Counted from the stretch's first letter, positions 16,975 through 25,664 are shown. The stretch is DNA of 64,000 nucleotides from Macrococcus armenti (GCF_020097135.1 NZ_CP083608.1:496001-560000), one strand, 5' to 3'. Program-made: numbers and translations. Notes: generated by a model from the letters alone, not told the origin.

Positions 16975-18485
16975 TGGGGGCGCTATGGCAGACATTTAAC
17001 CAACGAAAGTATGAATTATTAGAGGCGTTATTTGAACATATTCAAATCTCATTTATCGCACTATTAATTGCGACATTTATCGCGATTCCGATTGGGATTT
17101 ATTTAACAAGACATACAAAGTTAGCTGAACCGATTATCAATATTACAGCGGTCCTGCAGACGATTCCATCACTCGCGTTATTAGGATTAATGATACCGTT
17201 ATTTGGAATCGGGCGTGTACCTGCAATCATTGCGCTCGTAATATATGCGTTACTACCGATACTCCGTAATACATATACCGGCATAAAGGAAGTGGATCCT
17301 TCTCTTAAAGAAGCGGCGAGTGGTATTGGTATGAATACATATCGACAGTTAACGAAAGTGGAGATACCTTTAGCAATGCCGGTCATAATGGCTGGTATAA
17401 GAACAGCGATGGTTTTAATTATCGGAACAGCGACACTCGCTGCATTTATCGGTGCAGGTGGATTAGGGGATTTAATATTACTCGGAATTGATCGTAATAA
17501 TATGAGTATATTACTTCTTGGCGCTATCCCTGCTGCACTTCTTGCTTTATTATTTGATTTTCTGTTAAAACGTATGGAGAAGCTGAGTTACAGAAAGTTA
17601 CTCTACGTTCTTAGCACGATGCTGTTAATATTTCTTATCGTAGCGGTATGGCCATTACTCTTTAACAATGACCATAAGCTTAAATTTGCAGGGAAGCTTG
17701 GTACAGAGCCGGAAATTATTACGAATATGTATAAGCTCGTAATTGAGGATAAAACGGATACAACTGTAGAAGTATCACCTGGTATGGGTAAAACGACATT
17801 TTTATTCAATGCATTAAAATCAGATGATATTGATGGATACCTTGAGTTTACAGGAACAGTACTCGGTGAAATTTCGAAAGAGAATCCAGAAGGAACAACT
17901 GAAAAAGCTGTATATCAGCAGGCAAATGACAGTTTAAAGCAGTTTGATATGGCGTTATTACAACCAATGAAGTATAACAACACATATGCACTTGCAGTAA
18001 AGCGTTCATATGCTAAGGACCATAATTTAAAAACAATCTCTGATTTAGAAAAAGTAAAAGATGATATTCGCGTCGGATTCACTTTAGAATTCAACGATCG
18101 TAATGACGGATATAAAGGTATTCAGAAAAAGCATGGTATTAAATTTAATCAAGTGAAAACGATGGAACCGAAAATTCGTTATCAGGCAATTGAGCAAGAC
18201 AAAATTGATTTAATAGATGCATATTCAACAGATGCTGAATTGAAAAAATATGATATGGTTGTCCTTAAAGACGATAAACATCTCTTCCCGCCATACCAAG
18301 GTGCACCGTTATTAAAACAAAGTACAATTAAAGATAATCCAGAAGTCGTGCGTGCACTTAACTTACTCGCAAATAAAATATCAGATGAAGAAATGCAGGC
18401 GATGAACTATGAAGTTACATATAATGATAAAACGCCGGAAAGTGTTGCGAAAGCATATTTAAAGAAAGAAGGTATTATTAAATAA
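16974..18485 (+). CDS. fused permease and substrate-binding protein of the OpuC/EgtU type
   Basis: A 503-residue fusion. Residues 1-235 are an OpuCB-like permease with six helices, including the EAA loop (KEAASGIGMN...) and GTATLAAFIGAGGLGDLI. Residues from about 240 form an extracytoplasmic binding domain of the OpuAC/OpuCC fold (DGYLEFTGT, NNTYALAV, DAYSTDAEL, FPPYQGAPLL). Such fusions occur in BilEB, OpuFB and the ergothioneine transporter EgtU. The start overlaps the upstream stop (TAATG) behind AGGAGG. It needs only the preceding ATPase to form a complete importer in the membrane. Confidence 0.92.
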   Translation: MGALWQTFNQRKYELLEALFEHIQISFIALLIATFIAIPIGIYLTRHTKLAEPIINITAVLQTIPSLALLGLMIPLFGIGRVPAIIALVIYALLPILRNTYTGIKEVDPSLKEAASGIGMNTYRQLTKVEIPLAMPVIMAGIRTAMVLIIGTATLAAFIGAGGLGDLILLGIDRNNMSILLLGAIPAALLALLFDFLLKRMEKLSYRKLLYVLSTMLLIFLIVAVWPLLFNNDHKLKFAGKLGTEPEIITNMYKLVIEDKTDTTVEVSPGMGKTTFLFNALKSDDIDGYLEFTGTVLGEISKENPEGTTEKAVYQQANDSLKQFDMALLQPMKYNNTYALAVKRSYAKDHNLKTISDLEKVKDDIRVGFTLEFNDRNDGYKGIQKKHGIKFNQVKTMEPKIRYQAIEQDKIDLIDAYSTDAELKKYDMVVLKDDKHLFPPYQGAPLLKQSTIKDNPEVVRALNLLANKISDEEMQAMNYEVTYNDKTPESVAKAYLKKEGIIK

Positions 18486-18545
18486 TTTCAATGTATTCGC
18501 TCATTGGACTATAATGGAAGTATAATACTTAAAAGGATGATAAAT

Positions 18546-19079
18546 ATGAGAAAGTCAATTGCAATTGATATGGATGAAGTGTTAGCGGATACTTTAAAGA
18601 AAGTAATTTTACAGTTTAATGAACGTACAGGTATGTCGATAAAAAAAGAAGACTTACTTGAAAAGAAATTACGCACGGAATATCCGGAATATGTGAATCA
18701 CTTAAATGAATTATTATTAGAACGCAGTTTCTTTAGAGATTTAGAAGTGTTTCCTGATGCAATTCGTGTCGTAAAGCGATTAAACGAACATTATGATGTG
18801 TTTATTGCAACTGCTGCAATGGACGTACCGACATCATTTGATGCAAAGTATGCATGGTTACAGGAACATTTTCCGTTTTTAGATCCTCAGCATTTTATTT
18901 TCTGCGGATATAAAGGAATTGTAGCAACCGATTATTTAATCGATGATAATCCGAGACAACTCCGTGCTTTTAATGGAAAAGGTATTATTTTTGATGCAGT
19001 GCATAATCAAAGTATTACAGAATTTGATCGTGTCACATCATGGCTGGATGTTGAACGTTACTTTTTTGGAGATGAATAA
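18546..19079 (+). CDS. 5'(3')-deoxyribonucleotidase (NT5C family)
   Basis: A 177-residue HAD-superfamily phosphatase. The nucleophile motif [12 protein letters not shown] starts at residue 4, motif II is IATAAM and motif IV is [10 protein letters not shown]. It matches the NT5C/5'-nucleotidase deoxy type proteins found in staphylococci, which dephosphorylate deoxynucleoside monophosphates. The start at 18546 follows AAAGGATGA; an upstream in-frame start lacks a Shine-Dalgarno. A terminator follows within 20 bases. Confidence 0.9.
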   Translation: MRKSIAIDMDEVLADTLKKVILQFNERTGMSIKKEDLLEKKLRTEYPEYVNHLNELLLERSFFRDLEVFPDAIRVVKRLNEHYDVFIATAAMDVPTSFDAKYAWLQEHFPFLDPQHFIFCGYKGIVATDYLIDDNPRQLRAFNGKGIIFDAVHNQSITEFDRVTSWLDVERYFFGDE

Positions 19080-19093
19080 ATATATTAATAAAT

Positions 19094-19128
19094 AAAAACT
19101 TGCTGAACAAACGTTCAGCAAGTTTTTT
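19094..19128. terminator. bidirectional terminator between convergent genes
   Basis: AACTTGCTGAAC and GTTCAGCAAGTT form a perfect 12-bp stem, with a T run on the plus strand and a T-rich flank on the minus strand. Confidence 0.9.
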
Positions 19129-20038
19129 ATGAGAATAGGGTCGATACTTGAGCAGTTAATATTTTGAGTTTACCTGGTATGACATCTATATGTAGCGGGG
19201 TCGCTAAATCAATTTCGCCATCAACATCGACATCAATCGTATCTTTCGTTTCGACACGTACTTGTTTACCTGAAATATGTTCAATGTTCTGACTGATTTC
19301 ATTCCAATTGACTTCAGATTTTTCACCGATCATTTCCGTAAACGTCTTCAGACCACTGTCTTTAAATATAAAGACATTCAGTACGCCATCGTTTGGTGAA
19401 AGTTCTGACAGGGGAATTCGATTGCCGCCTACAAATTGTCCATTTGCGATCAGAATCATTGACGAAGTACCTGCGTATTGTTTATCATCAACTTGAATTT
19501 TATAGTCAAAAAATTTAGGGTTTGTGACATTTTTTAAGGCTGAGAATAAGTAGCTGAATTTACCAAACTTACTTTTTACTTCAGGATTAACCCCTAATGA
19601 ATTTTCGACCATTAATCCCATTCCCGCAAAGTTTAAAGCATATCGTTCATTTGTCCTGAGTACATCATACGTTCGTAATTCAGCATCTAATAGTTGTTCG
19701 GCAGCGCGTACTGGATTAGGATTTAAGTGTAATGTTTTCGTGAAATCGTTAAACGTTCCACCAGGAAGAATGGCAATCGGTTTATTGTGACCACCATCAA
19801 TCATGCCGTTTATGAGTTCGTGTACGGTTCCGTCTCCCCCGAGTATTAAATAAATATCATACTGTTGCTTCGTTTCGGTAAGTAACTGATAAATTTCACC
19901 TTGCTCTAAACTACGGTAAACCGTCAAGTGGTGAATCATCTTCGATAACGGCTTTGTCACTTCACCGATAATTTCATGAACATCACCTTGACCGGCTTTG
20001 TCATGATAGAACAAAATCCCATTATTATATGTTTCCAT
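19127..20038 (-). CDS. diacylglycerol kinase family lipid kinase (DgkB/YegS-like)
   Basis: A 303-residue soluble lipid kinase. The catalytic-domain motif LGGDGTVHELINGM is near residue 70 and PGGTFNDFTKTL, the second conserved loop, follows; the C-terminal beta-rich domain includes SPNDGVLNVFIF and DVDGEI. This family phosphorylates diacylglycerol or related lipids at the membrane; which lipid is not certain. The start is the ATG at 20038, five bases after GAGGTG; a longer frame upstream runs into the dtpT end and its terminator. It lies downstream of a peptide transporter gene but past that gene's terminator. Confidence 0.9.
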   Translation of the reverse strand: METYNNGILFYHDKAGQGDVHEIIGEVTKPLSKMIHHLTVYRSLEQGEIYQLLTETKQQYDIYLILGGDGTVHELINGMIDGGHNKPIAILPGGTFNDFTKTLHLNPNPVRAAEQLLDAELRTYDVLRTNERYALNFAGMGLMVENSLGVNPEVKSKFGKFSYLFSALKNVTNPKFFDYKIQVDDKQYAGTSSMILIANGQFVGGNRIPLSELSPNDGVLNVFIFKDSGLKTFTEMIGEKSEVNWNEISQNIEHISGKQVRVETKDTIDVDVDGEIDLATPLHIDVIPGKLKILTAQVSTLFS

Positions 20039-20100
20039 ATCGACACCTCTAATTATGAATTGTTTTGTCTTATTCTTATACCTCAAAACTACAAAATAAA

Positions 20101-20122
20101 ACACAGTGCATATGCACTGTGT
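20101..20122 (-). terminator. terminator of first POT transporter gene
   Basis: ACACAGTGCAT/ATGCACTGTGT is a perfect 11-bp palindrome, with TTTTATTTTG following on the minus strand. Confidence 0.75.
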
Positions 20123-20126
20123 TTTA

Positions 20127-21638
20127 TTAATGGATGCCTTCCATTTTTTTAGAAATCCATTTGTTGCTGATGAGTACAATAACAAATAGTGTCATTGCAA
20201 TTGCACCGATAAACATGAAGTACTTTGTATATCCAAGCGGTTCGATCAGTTTAACGAACTGTGCATTTAAACCTTGCGCTGTCGCATTTGATAAGAACCA
20301 TAAACTTAGCATTTGAGAGTTAAATGCAACAGGTGCAAGTTTAACAGATACTGAAGAACCAGTTGGTGATAAACATAACTCTCCAATAACACATAGTAAG
20401 AATGATAATACGAGCCATAATGGATTGATAAGTTGTGTGCCTGATTGAGTTAATGGCACAATCATAACTAAGAAACTTAAACCGGCGAATAATATCCCTA
20501 AAGTAAATTTGAATGGTGTCGTTGGATTACGTTTACCAAGTTTTACCCATAAGGCTGATAGAACAGGCGCTAACAGTACGATAAACATTGGGTTTAATGA
20601 CTGGAAGAACGCTGCTGGTATTTTGTAATCAATCCCTAATAAAGGTTTTAAATCAAGTTGTGTACGTTCAGCTGCAAATAATGCTAACGTATTTGCACCT
20701 TGCTCCTGAATTACCCAGAACATGACACTCGTTAAGAATAATGGAATATACGCAAGTAATCTTGAGCGTTCTGTATTTGTAACGTCTTTACTTCTGTACA
20801 TTGTTGTCCAGTATATAATTGGTAATGCAACACCTAAAATTGTAACAACGAATGAGAATGTGTTAAATGTTAAAATTCCCATTGATAACGTTATAGCAAT
20901 AATGATGATTAATGCAACCGATGCGATACCGATATTTCTTGCATATTTCTTTTTCTCTTCTCCAACAAGTAAGTGTGTTGGTTCAACACCTACTAATCCA
21001 AGAGATTTACGGTTAAAGATAACGTAGACGATTAATGCAAGTGCCATACCGATTGCTGCTGCTAAAAATCCGATATGATAGTTATAATTTTTCTGTAATG
21101 CTCCAACAACAAGTGGTGATAAAAATGCACCCATGTTAACAGACATATAGAAAATTACAAATCCACCGTCCATACGGCTATCGTTTTTATGGTATAATCC
21201 ACCAACGACATTAGAAATATTAGGTTTCATTAAACCCGAACCAACGATAATTAAAAACATTGAAGCTAAAAATGCCGGAATACCGAATGGTAAACTCATA
21301 GCAACGTGACCAAGCATGATCAATGTCGCACCATATAGTAATGCTTTACGTGAACCGATTAATCTATCCGCAATCCATCCACCGAATATACCTGTCATAA
21401 AGATTAATGAACCATACATAGAACCGATACTTGCTGCAGTCGTCTTATCCATTCCAAGACCACCGTTAGCAACCGTGTCATACATATAATAAATTAATAT
21501 TGCACGCATACCGTAATAACTAAAACGTTCCCAAAACTCAACAAAGAATAAAATACCTAGTCCTTTAGGGTGACCAAAGAATCCTGTTTGCGGTACACTT
21601 TCTACCATCTCTTCACGAGAATATTTCATCGTTCTCAT
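20127..21638 (-). CDS. dtpT: POT/PTR family proton-dependent di/tripeptide transporter (DtpT)
   Basis: A 503-residue protein with about 14 membrane helices. The POT signature is clear: FFVEFWERFSYYGMRAI near the N-terminus (with the ExxER proton-coupling motif) and the FYMSVNMGAF (PTR2_2) motif near residue 160. It imports di- and tripeptides with protons. The ATG at 21638 follows AAGGTG. A CodY-like box sits 22-36 bases upstream of the start, fitting control by amino acid supply. The next upstream gene is a paralogue. Confidence 0.94.
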   Translation of the reverse strand: MRTMKYSREEMVESVPQTGFFGHPKGLGILFFVEFWERFSYYGMRAILIYYMYDTVANGGLGMDKTTAASIGSMYGSLIFMTGIFGGWIADRLIGSRKALLYGATLIMLGHVAMSLPFGIPAFLASMFLIIVGSGLMKPNISNVVGGLYHKNDSRMDGGFVIFYMSVNMGAFLSPLVVGALQKNYNYHIGFLAAAIGMALALIVYVIFNRKSLGLVGVEPTHLLVGEEKKKYARNIGIASVALIIIIAITLSMGILTFNTFSFVVTILGVALPIIYWTTMYRSKDVTNTERSRLLAYIPLFLTSVMFWVIQEQGANTLALFAAERTQLDLKPLLGIDYKIPAAFFQSLNPMFIVLLAPVLSALWVKLGKRNPTTPFKFTLGILFAGLSFLVMIVPLTQSGTQLINPLWLVLSFLLCVIGELCLSPTGSSVSVKLAPVAFNSQMLSLWFLSNATAQGLNAQFVKLIEPLGYTKYFMFIGAIAMTLFVIVLISNKWISKKMEGIH

Positions 21639-21659
21639 CTCTTCACCTTCCGTAATAAA

Positions 21660-21674
21660 AAAATTCTGAAAATT
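21660..21674. promoter_or_regulatory. candidate CodY box upstream of dtpT
   Basis: AAAATTCTGAAAATT matches the CodY pattern AATTTTCWGAAAATT at 13 of 15 positions. It lies close to the start of the peptide transporter gene, where binding would block transcription or elongation. Confidence 0.6.
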
Positions 21675-21863
21675 AATGTTATTTCAATATATAATTTTAT
21701 CACTTAATCAATTTCATTCAATAACTTTTTTAAAAGACGGAATATTTAAAAAATAAAAAATTGCACTTAAAGTATTGATATGATAGCGTTTTTAAATTTA
21801 GTTTTATATATTAAAAATTAAAAATAAAATATTAGTAAAATATATATTTTATCTAAATTAAGA

Positions 21864-21896
21864 AACCACGAAATGAATTTATATCATTTCGTGGTT
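21864..21896 (-). terminator. terminator of second POT transporter gene
   Basis: AACCACGAAATGA and TCATTTCGTGGTT form a perfect 13-bp stem with a 7-base loop, then a T-rich stretch on the minus strand. The gap on to 21638 (A/T-rich) also holds the dtpT control region. Confidence 0.8.
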
Positions 21897-21900
21897 GATA

Positions 21901-23415
21901 TTAATGAACGCCTTTCATAAAACGTTTCATAAATGGACTTACTATTAGTAATACGACACCTAATCCAATTGTAACCATACCGATGTTACCGAAGTATGTT
22001 GCGTTATTAACAGTATCATAATATTTAACAAGTACTTGACCATTAAATAATTGCGCAACTGTATTTGATAAGAACCATACACTCATCATTTGAGATGTAA
22101 ATGCGCTAGGTGCAAGTTTCGTTGTTACTGATAAACCAGTGGGTGATAAACAAAGTTCTGCCATCGTTACGAGCAAATAGCTTAAAACTAACCATGCTGG
22201 ATTCATCAATGTGTCTCCATTATGTGTTAATGGATAAACCATTACGACATAACTGAAGCCTGCTAAAAATAATGCAATACTAAACTTAACAACAGTTGGT
22301 GGATTAAATCGACCAAGTTTTACCCATAACCAAGCAAATAATGGTGCTAAAGTTACAATAAATAATGGGTTTAATGATTGGAACCATGCTGGTGGAATTA
22401 CAAAGTTAATTGCACCATTTGTCACTTTAGCTAAATCTAACTGTGTATTTTTATCGGCAAAAGCAGCAAGAATTGTTGAACCTTGCTCCTGTATTGACCA
22501 GAAAACAACCGATGCTAAAAATAATGGAATATAAGCTGCAACACGTGATTTTTCTTCAGATGTTGTCTTTTTAGATACAAACATCATAATAAAGTAAACT
22601 GCTGGTAAACCAATACCAAGCGCTGTTACGAGTGACATAAATGATTGTAAGTTTAAGTTGCCAGTAAGTTGCGCGAATATGAAATAAATAACAAAGGCGA
22701 TAACAATTGCTGATACAAAGCTAATTGTTTTCTTTTTCTCTTCAGGTGTTACAGGGTTTGGAATATCCAGTCCTGATAAACCTAAAGTAGGTTTTGCACG
22801 TAATACATAAACGATTAACCCGAAGAACATACCGACAGCTGCGACAGCGAAACCGTAATGGAAGCCGACATTCTTCTGTAACCAACCAACGATTAATGGT
22901 GAAATGAATGCCCCTAAGTTAATTGACATTACAAATAGTGTAAATGCAGCATCTACTTTCGGGTCATTTTTCTCATAAATTTCTCCGACGTTTGAAGAAA
23001 TATTCGGTTTAAGTAATCCTGTTCCTAATATAATAAATAAAAGTGCAACAAGTAATAACGTAAAGTTGTTCGGCAAAGATAATAATATATGACCAATCAT
23101 AATCAGAATGGCACCATATAATATCGCTTTTCGTGTTCCGATAAAACGGTCAGCTAGCCATCCTCCTACAACACCACTCATATAAATCATCGCACCATAT
23201 ATCGATACGATTTGTAAAGCTAATGCATCCGGTAATCCGAAACCGCCATCTTTAACAGAATAATATAAGTAATAAACTAATATTGCTTTCATTCCATAAT
23301 AACTGAAACGTTCCCAGAATTCAGTAACCATTAATGTAAACAAACCTTTAGGGTGCCCGAAGAATCCCGTTCTCGGCATACTGTTTACAATTTCTTCTCT
23401 TGTATGTTGAGACAT
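21901..23415 (-). CDS. POT/PTR family peptide transporter, paralogue of the adjacent dtpT
   Basis: A 504-residue membrane protein clearly related to its neighbour: same start (TREEIVNSMPRTGFFGHPKGL), the same EFWERFSYYGMKAI proton-coupling motif and FVMSINLGAF. Probably a second di/tripeptide symporter with different preference. The start is the ATG at 23415 after AGAGGGG; the longer open frame upstream lacks an initiation signal. Its own terminator and a weaker CodY-like box suggest it is a separate transcription unit that arose by tandem duplication. Confidence 0.92.
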   Translation of the reverse strand: MSQHTREEIVNSMPRTGFFGHPKGLFTLMVTEFWERFSYYGMKAILVYYLYYSVKDGGFGLPDALALQIVSIYGAMIYMSGVVGGWLADRFIGTRKAILYGAILIMIGHILLSLPNNFTLLLVALLFIILGTGLLKPNISSNVGEIYEKNDPKVDAAFTLFVMSINLGAFISPLIVGWLQKNVGFHYGFAVAAVGMFFGLIVYVLRAKPTLGLSGLDIPNPVTPEEKKKTISFVSAIVIAFVIYFIFAQLTGNLNLQSFMSLVTALGIGLPAVYFIMMFVSKKTTSEEKSRVAAYIPLFLASVVFWSIQEQGSTILAAFADKNTQLDLAKVTNGAINFVIPPAWFQSLNPLFIVTLAPLFAWLWVKLGRFNPPTVVKFSIALFLAGFSYVVMVYPLTHNGDTLMNPAWLVLSYLLVTMAELCLSPTGLSVTTKLAPSAFTSQMMSVWFLSNTVAQLFNGQVLVKYYDTVNNATYFGNIGMVTIGLGVVLLIVSPFMKRFMKGVH

Positions 23416-23471
23416 ATTTTTTCCCCTCTCGATTGAAATGCTATAACAAAATAATATTGTACACCTAAATG

Positions 23472-23486
23472 AATATTTAGACAATT
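23472..23486. promoter_or_regulatory. weak CodY-like box upstream of the second peptide transporter
   Basis: AATATTTAGACAATT agrees with AATTTTCWGAAAATT at 12 of 15 positions, 57 bases before the ATG. Confidence 0.35.
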
Positions 23487-23497
23487 CAAATTTTAAA

Positions 23498-23541
23498 AAA
23501 AGTATTAACAACTACGTCTTGTAATCAGTTGTTAATACTTT
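23498..23541 (-). terminator. terminator after queF
   Basis: AGTATTAACAACT and AGTTGTTAATACT pair perfectly around a 13-base loop; on the minus strand the stem runs into seven T. Confidence 0.9.
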
Positions 23542-23559
23542 CTTAATATTTGTTTGAAC

Positions 23560-24057
23560 TTATCGATTCGTTATCGTTTCAGGGTATAAATCATGATTCA
23601 TTAAGCGGTATTGCGCCATATCTTCGTACTTCGTTCCCGGACGTCCGTAATTTGTATATGGATCAATTGAAATGCCGCCACGTGGAGTGAACTTACCCCA
23701 AACTTCAATGTAGTGTGGGTCCATAAGTTCGATTAAATCATTCATGATAATATTTATACAGTCTTCATGAAAATCTCCGTGGTTTCTAAAACTGAATAAG
23801 TATAGTTTTAATGACTTTGATTCAACCATTTTAATGTTTGGGATATAGCTGATATAAATTGCAGCGAAGTCAGGTTGTCCTGTAATTGGGCATAAACTAG
23901 TGAACTCTGGGCAATTAAATTTAACGAAATAGTCACGACCTTGATGTTTGTTTTCAAATGACTCGAGAATAGATGAGTCATATTCATATAAATATTTATT
24001 GTTCTGATTCCCAAGTAACGTAATATCCTGTAATTCTTCTTTTTGTCTTCCTGACAT
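23560..24057 (-). CDS. queF: NADPH-dependent 7-cyano-7-deazaguanine reductase QueF
   Basis: A 165-residue (short, unimodular) nitrile reductase that makes preQ1 from preQ0, the step after QueC. The catalytic cysteine is in [13 protein letters not shown] and the proton donor aspartate in [21 protein letters not shown] is the conserved substrate and dimer segment. AGGAGG precedes the ATG. It is 9 bases downstream of the EamA-type transporter gene on the same strand, so the two are likely co-transcribed, and it lies 18 kb away from queCDE with no preQ1 aptamer of its own. Confidence 0.96.
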   Translation of the reverse strand: MSGRQKEELQDITLLGNQNNKYLYEYDSSILESFENKHQGRDYFVKFNCPEFTSLCPITGQPDFAAIYISYIPNIKMVESKSLKLYLFSFRNHGDFHEDCINIIMNDLIELMDPHYIEVWGKFTPRGGISIDPYTNYGRPGTKYEDMAQYRLMNHDLYPETITNR

Positions 24058-24066
24058 AATAGCCTC

Positions 24067-24924
24067 CTATTGAACCTGTTTTACTTTTGCTTTGACGAAC
24101 ATATAGTAACTCGCAAAGAATATTATAATATATCCAAGGTAACTAAGTAAGTCCGGTGTTTCATTAAATAATATAAACCCTATAATTGCACTGAATAACA
24201 CTGTTGTATAAAAGAAAATTGAAATATCTTTTGCCGGAGCATAACTATATGCGATTGTTAGTCCGAATTGCCCGAGTGTCGCAAATACACCAGATAATAT
24301 AAGATAAATGATTTGAACATTTGTCATCGGCTCATATGTCAGCAATGTAAGTGGAATAAGTACAAGCGTTGATACGAAAGAAAAATAAAACACAGTCGTA
24401 TAAAATTTCTCTTTCGAACCGAGAACACGTAATGTTGTATAAGCCAATCCTGCAAACATTGCACCGAGCACACCGATAATTGCGATAAACATATCTGAAC
24501 TGAAATTTGGCTTAATGATAAACAGTGCACCGATAAATGCGATGACCATACTAATCATCTGATAACGTCTTATATATTCCTTTAAGAAGAACGCGCAGAA
24601 TATAATCGTGAAGAAAGGACTTAGTTTATTGAGCATATCTGCGTCACTCAGCACCATGCGATCTATCGCATAGTAATTTAGTAGCACACCGATAAGTCCG
24701 AATAAACTTCGTAATATAAGTGTTCCTTGATTCTCTTTATGCCCGAATAAAGGCGCTCTGTATTTATATACAAAGTAAAGGGGGAGTATCATCCCGATAA
24801 TATTTCGAAAAAGTGATTTCTGAATGACAGGCAGGTCACCAGATAATTTAACAAATGCACCCATTAAACTAAATCCGATAGATGCTGCAATTAACCATAA
24901 TATACCTTTAATTTTATTGTTCAA
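24067..24924 (-). CDS. EamA/DMT family transporter
   Basis: A 285-residue protein with ten predicted helices in two EamA halves (about residues 5-135 and 145-280). These drug/metabolite transporters move small metabolites; the substrate is unknown. The start is a TTG at 24924, seven bases after AGGAG; no ATG fits. Co-transcription with queF, which begins 9 bases after it, raises the possibility that it moves a queuosine-pathway compound, but that is only a guess from location. The gap upstream is shared with the divergent nrdI promoter. Confidence 0.85.
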   Translation of the reverse strand: MNNKIKGILWLIAASIGFSLMGAFVKLSGDLPVIQKSLFRNIIGMILPLYFVYKYRAPLFGHKENQGTLILRSLFGLIGVLLNYYAIDRMVLSDADMLNKLSPFFTIIFCAFFLKEYIRRYQMISMVIAFIGALFIIKPNFSSDMFIAIIGVLGAMFAGLAYTTLRVLGSKEKFYTTVFYFSFVSTLVLIPLTLLTYEPMTNVQIIYLILSGVFATLGQFGLTIAYSYAPAKDISIFFYTTVLFSAIIGFILFNETPDLLSYLGYIIIFFASYYMFVKAKVKQVQ

Positions 24925-25073
24925 TTGAATGCTCCTTTATGAAAAGTGTGAATATAATTTCAAGAATTTATGTACAAAATTTCTTTCGATATTCAAACTG
25001 AGTAGTATCAATAGGTTGCTCGAGTTATAAAAAAGTCAACCCCTAAAATTTATAAAATTACAAGGTTTAAACA

Positions 25074-25101
25074 TTGAAAAGACCCTTATAAATGCTATAA
25101 T
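25074..25101 (+). promoter_or_regulatory. SigA-type promoter of nrdIEF
   Basis: TTGAAA, 16 bases, TATAAT. Transcription would start near 25108, inside the first NrdR box. Confidence 0.65.
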
Positions 25102-25103
25102 TA

Positions 25104-25119
25104 GTCGTATATGTTGTGG
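25104..25119 (+). promoter_or_regulatory. NrdR box 1
   Basis: The segment contains GTATATGTTGTGG, a partial match to the NrdR pattern ACACWATATATWGTGT (strong in its right half). It is exactly 31 bases upstream of the better box 2, the three-turn spacing usual for NrdR. Confidence 0.6.
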
Positions 25120-25134
25120 TTATTCAAAAACGAA

Positions 25135-25150
25135 CCACTATATCTTGTGT
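25135..25150 (+). promoter_or_regulatory. NrdR box 2
   Basis: CCACTATATCTTGTGT matches ACACWATATATWGTGT at 14 of 16 positions. Together with box 1 just downstream of the -10, it fits repression of ribonucleotide reductase by ATP/dATP-loaded NrdR. Confidence 0.75.
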
Positions 25151-25171
25151 TCGGTTCAGAGGCGAACACAA
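25145..25171 (+). other. hairpin in the nrdI leader
   Basis: TTGTGTTCG and CGAACACAA form a perfect 9-bp stem with a 9-base loop. The left arm overlaps NrdR box 2. It has no T run, so it is not a terminator; it may stabilise the mRNA or reflect a third protein site. Confidence 0.5.
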
Positions 25172-25274
25172 TACTTGCGAATAGATAAAAGTCAATAGGA
25201 TAATACATAGATTTTTGAGTAGTTTGTTTATACTGTCATAACATATGCTGCTCTTAAACGAGAGGAGTGATATT

Positions 25275-25664
25275 ATGCTGATCGTCTATTATTCGCTAAC
25301 TGGTAATGTGAGACGCTTTATTCAGAAAACTAAATATGCAAATACACTGCCGCTTGAACAGGCAGAGGGTATTAACGAGCCATATATCATTGTAACAGGA
25401 ACGATAGGGTTTGGCGAGATTCCAGACCAAGTAAAACAGTTTCTGGATCGACATCGCACGAACTTAATAGCTGTTGCAGCGAGTGGTAATAGAAACTGGG
25501 GGCAGAATTTTGGCCGTGCAGGAGACTTAATTAGCACGACGTATCATGTGCCTTTATTAATGAAGTTTGAATTACATGGCAATGAAAAAGACGTTAAAGA
25601 ATTTATGATAAAGGTGGAAGGAATAAGTGAAAATCGCACAAGAGAAACAGTACAATCATATTGA
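25275..25664 (+). CDS. nrdI: ribonucleotide reductase-associated flavodoxin NrdI
   Basis: A 129-residue flavodoxin-like protein that supplies the oxidant for assembly of the dimanganese-tyrosyl radical in NrdF. The FMN-binding start YYSLTGNVRRF and the GTIGFGEIP and ASGNRNWGQNFGRAGD loops are typical of NrdI. The start is the ATG at 25275 after AGAGGAG; an in-frame ATG ten codons upstream lacks a ribosome site. The end overlaps nrdE by 38 bases. First gene of the class Ib operon under NrdR control. Confidence 0.95.
   Translation: MLIVYYSLTGNVRRFIQKTKYANTLPLEQAEGINEPYIIVTGTIGFGEIPDQVKQFLDRHRTNLIAVAASGNRNWGQNFGRAGDLISTTYHVPLLMKFELHGNEKDVKEFMIKVEGISENRTRETVQSY

Larger units (their letters stand above)
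24925..25274. other. 350-base gap holding the nrdIEF control region
   Basis: No coding frame with an initiation signal is seen. The half next to the EamA gene is A/T-rich without a clear element that I can name, apart from that gene's Shine-Dalgarno. The half next to nrdI holds a SigA-type promoter, two NrdR boxes and a leader hairpin, listed separately. Confidence 0.7.

Noticed and set aside
24949-24968. TGTGAATATAATTTCA near the EamA gene looked like a Rex operator
   Set aside because: The spacing and right half do not fit TTGTGAAWWWWTTCACAA.
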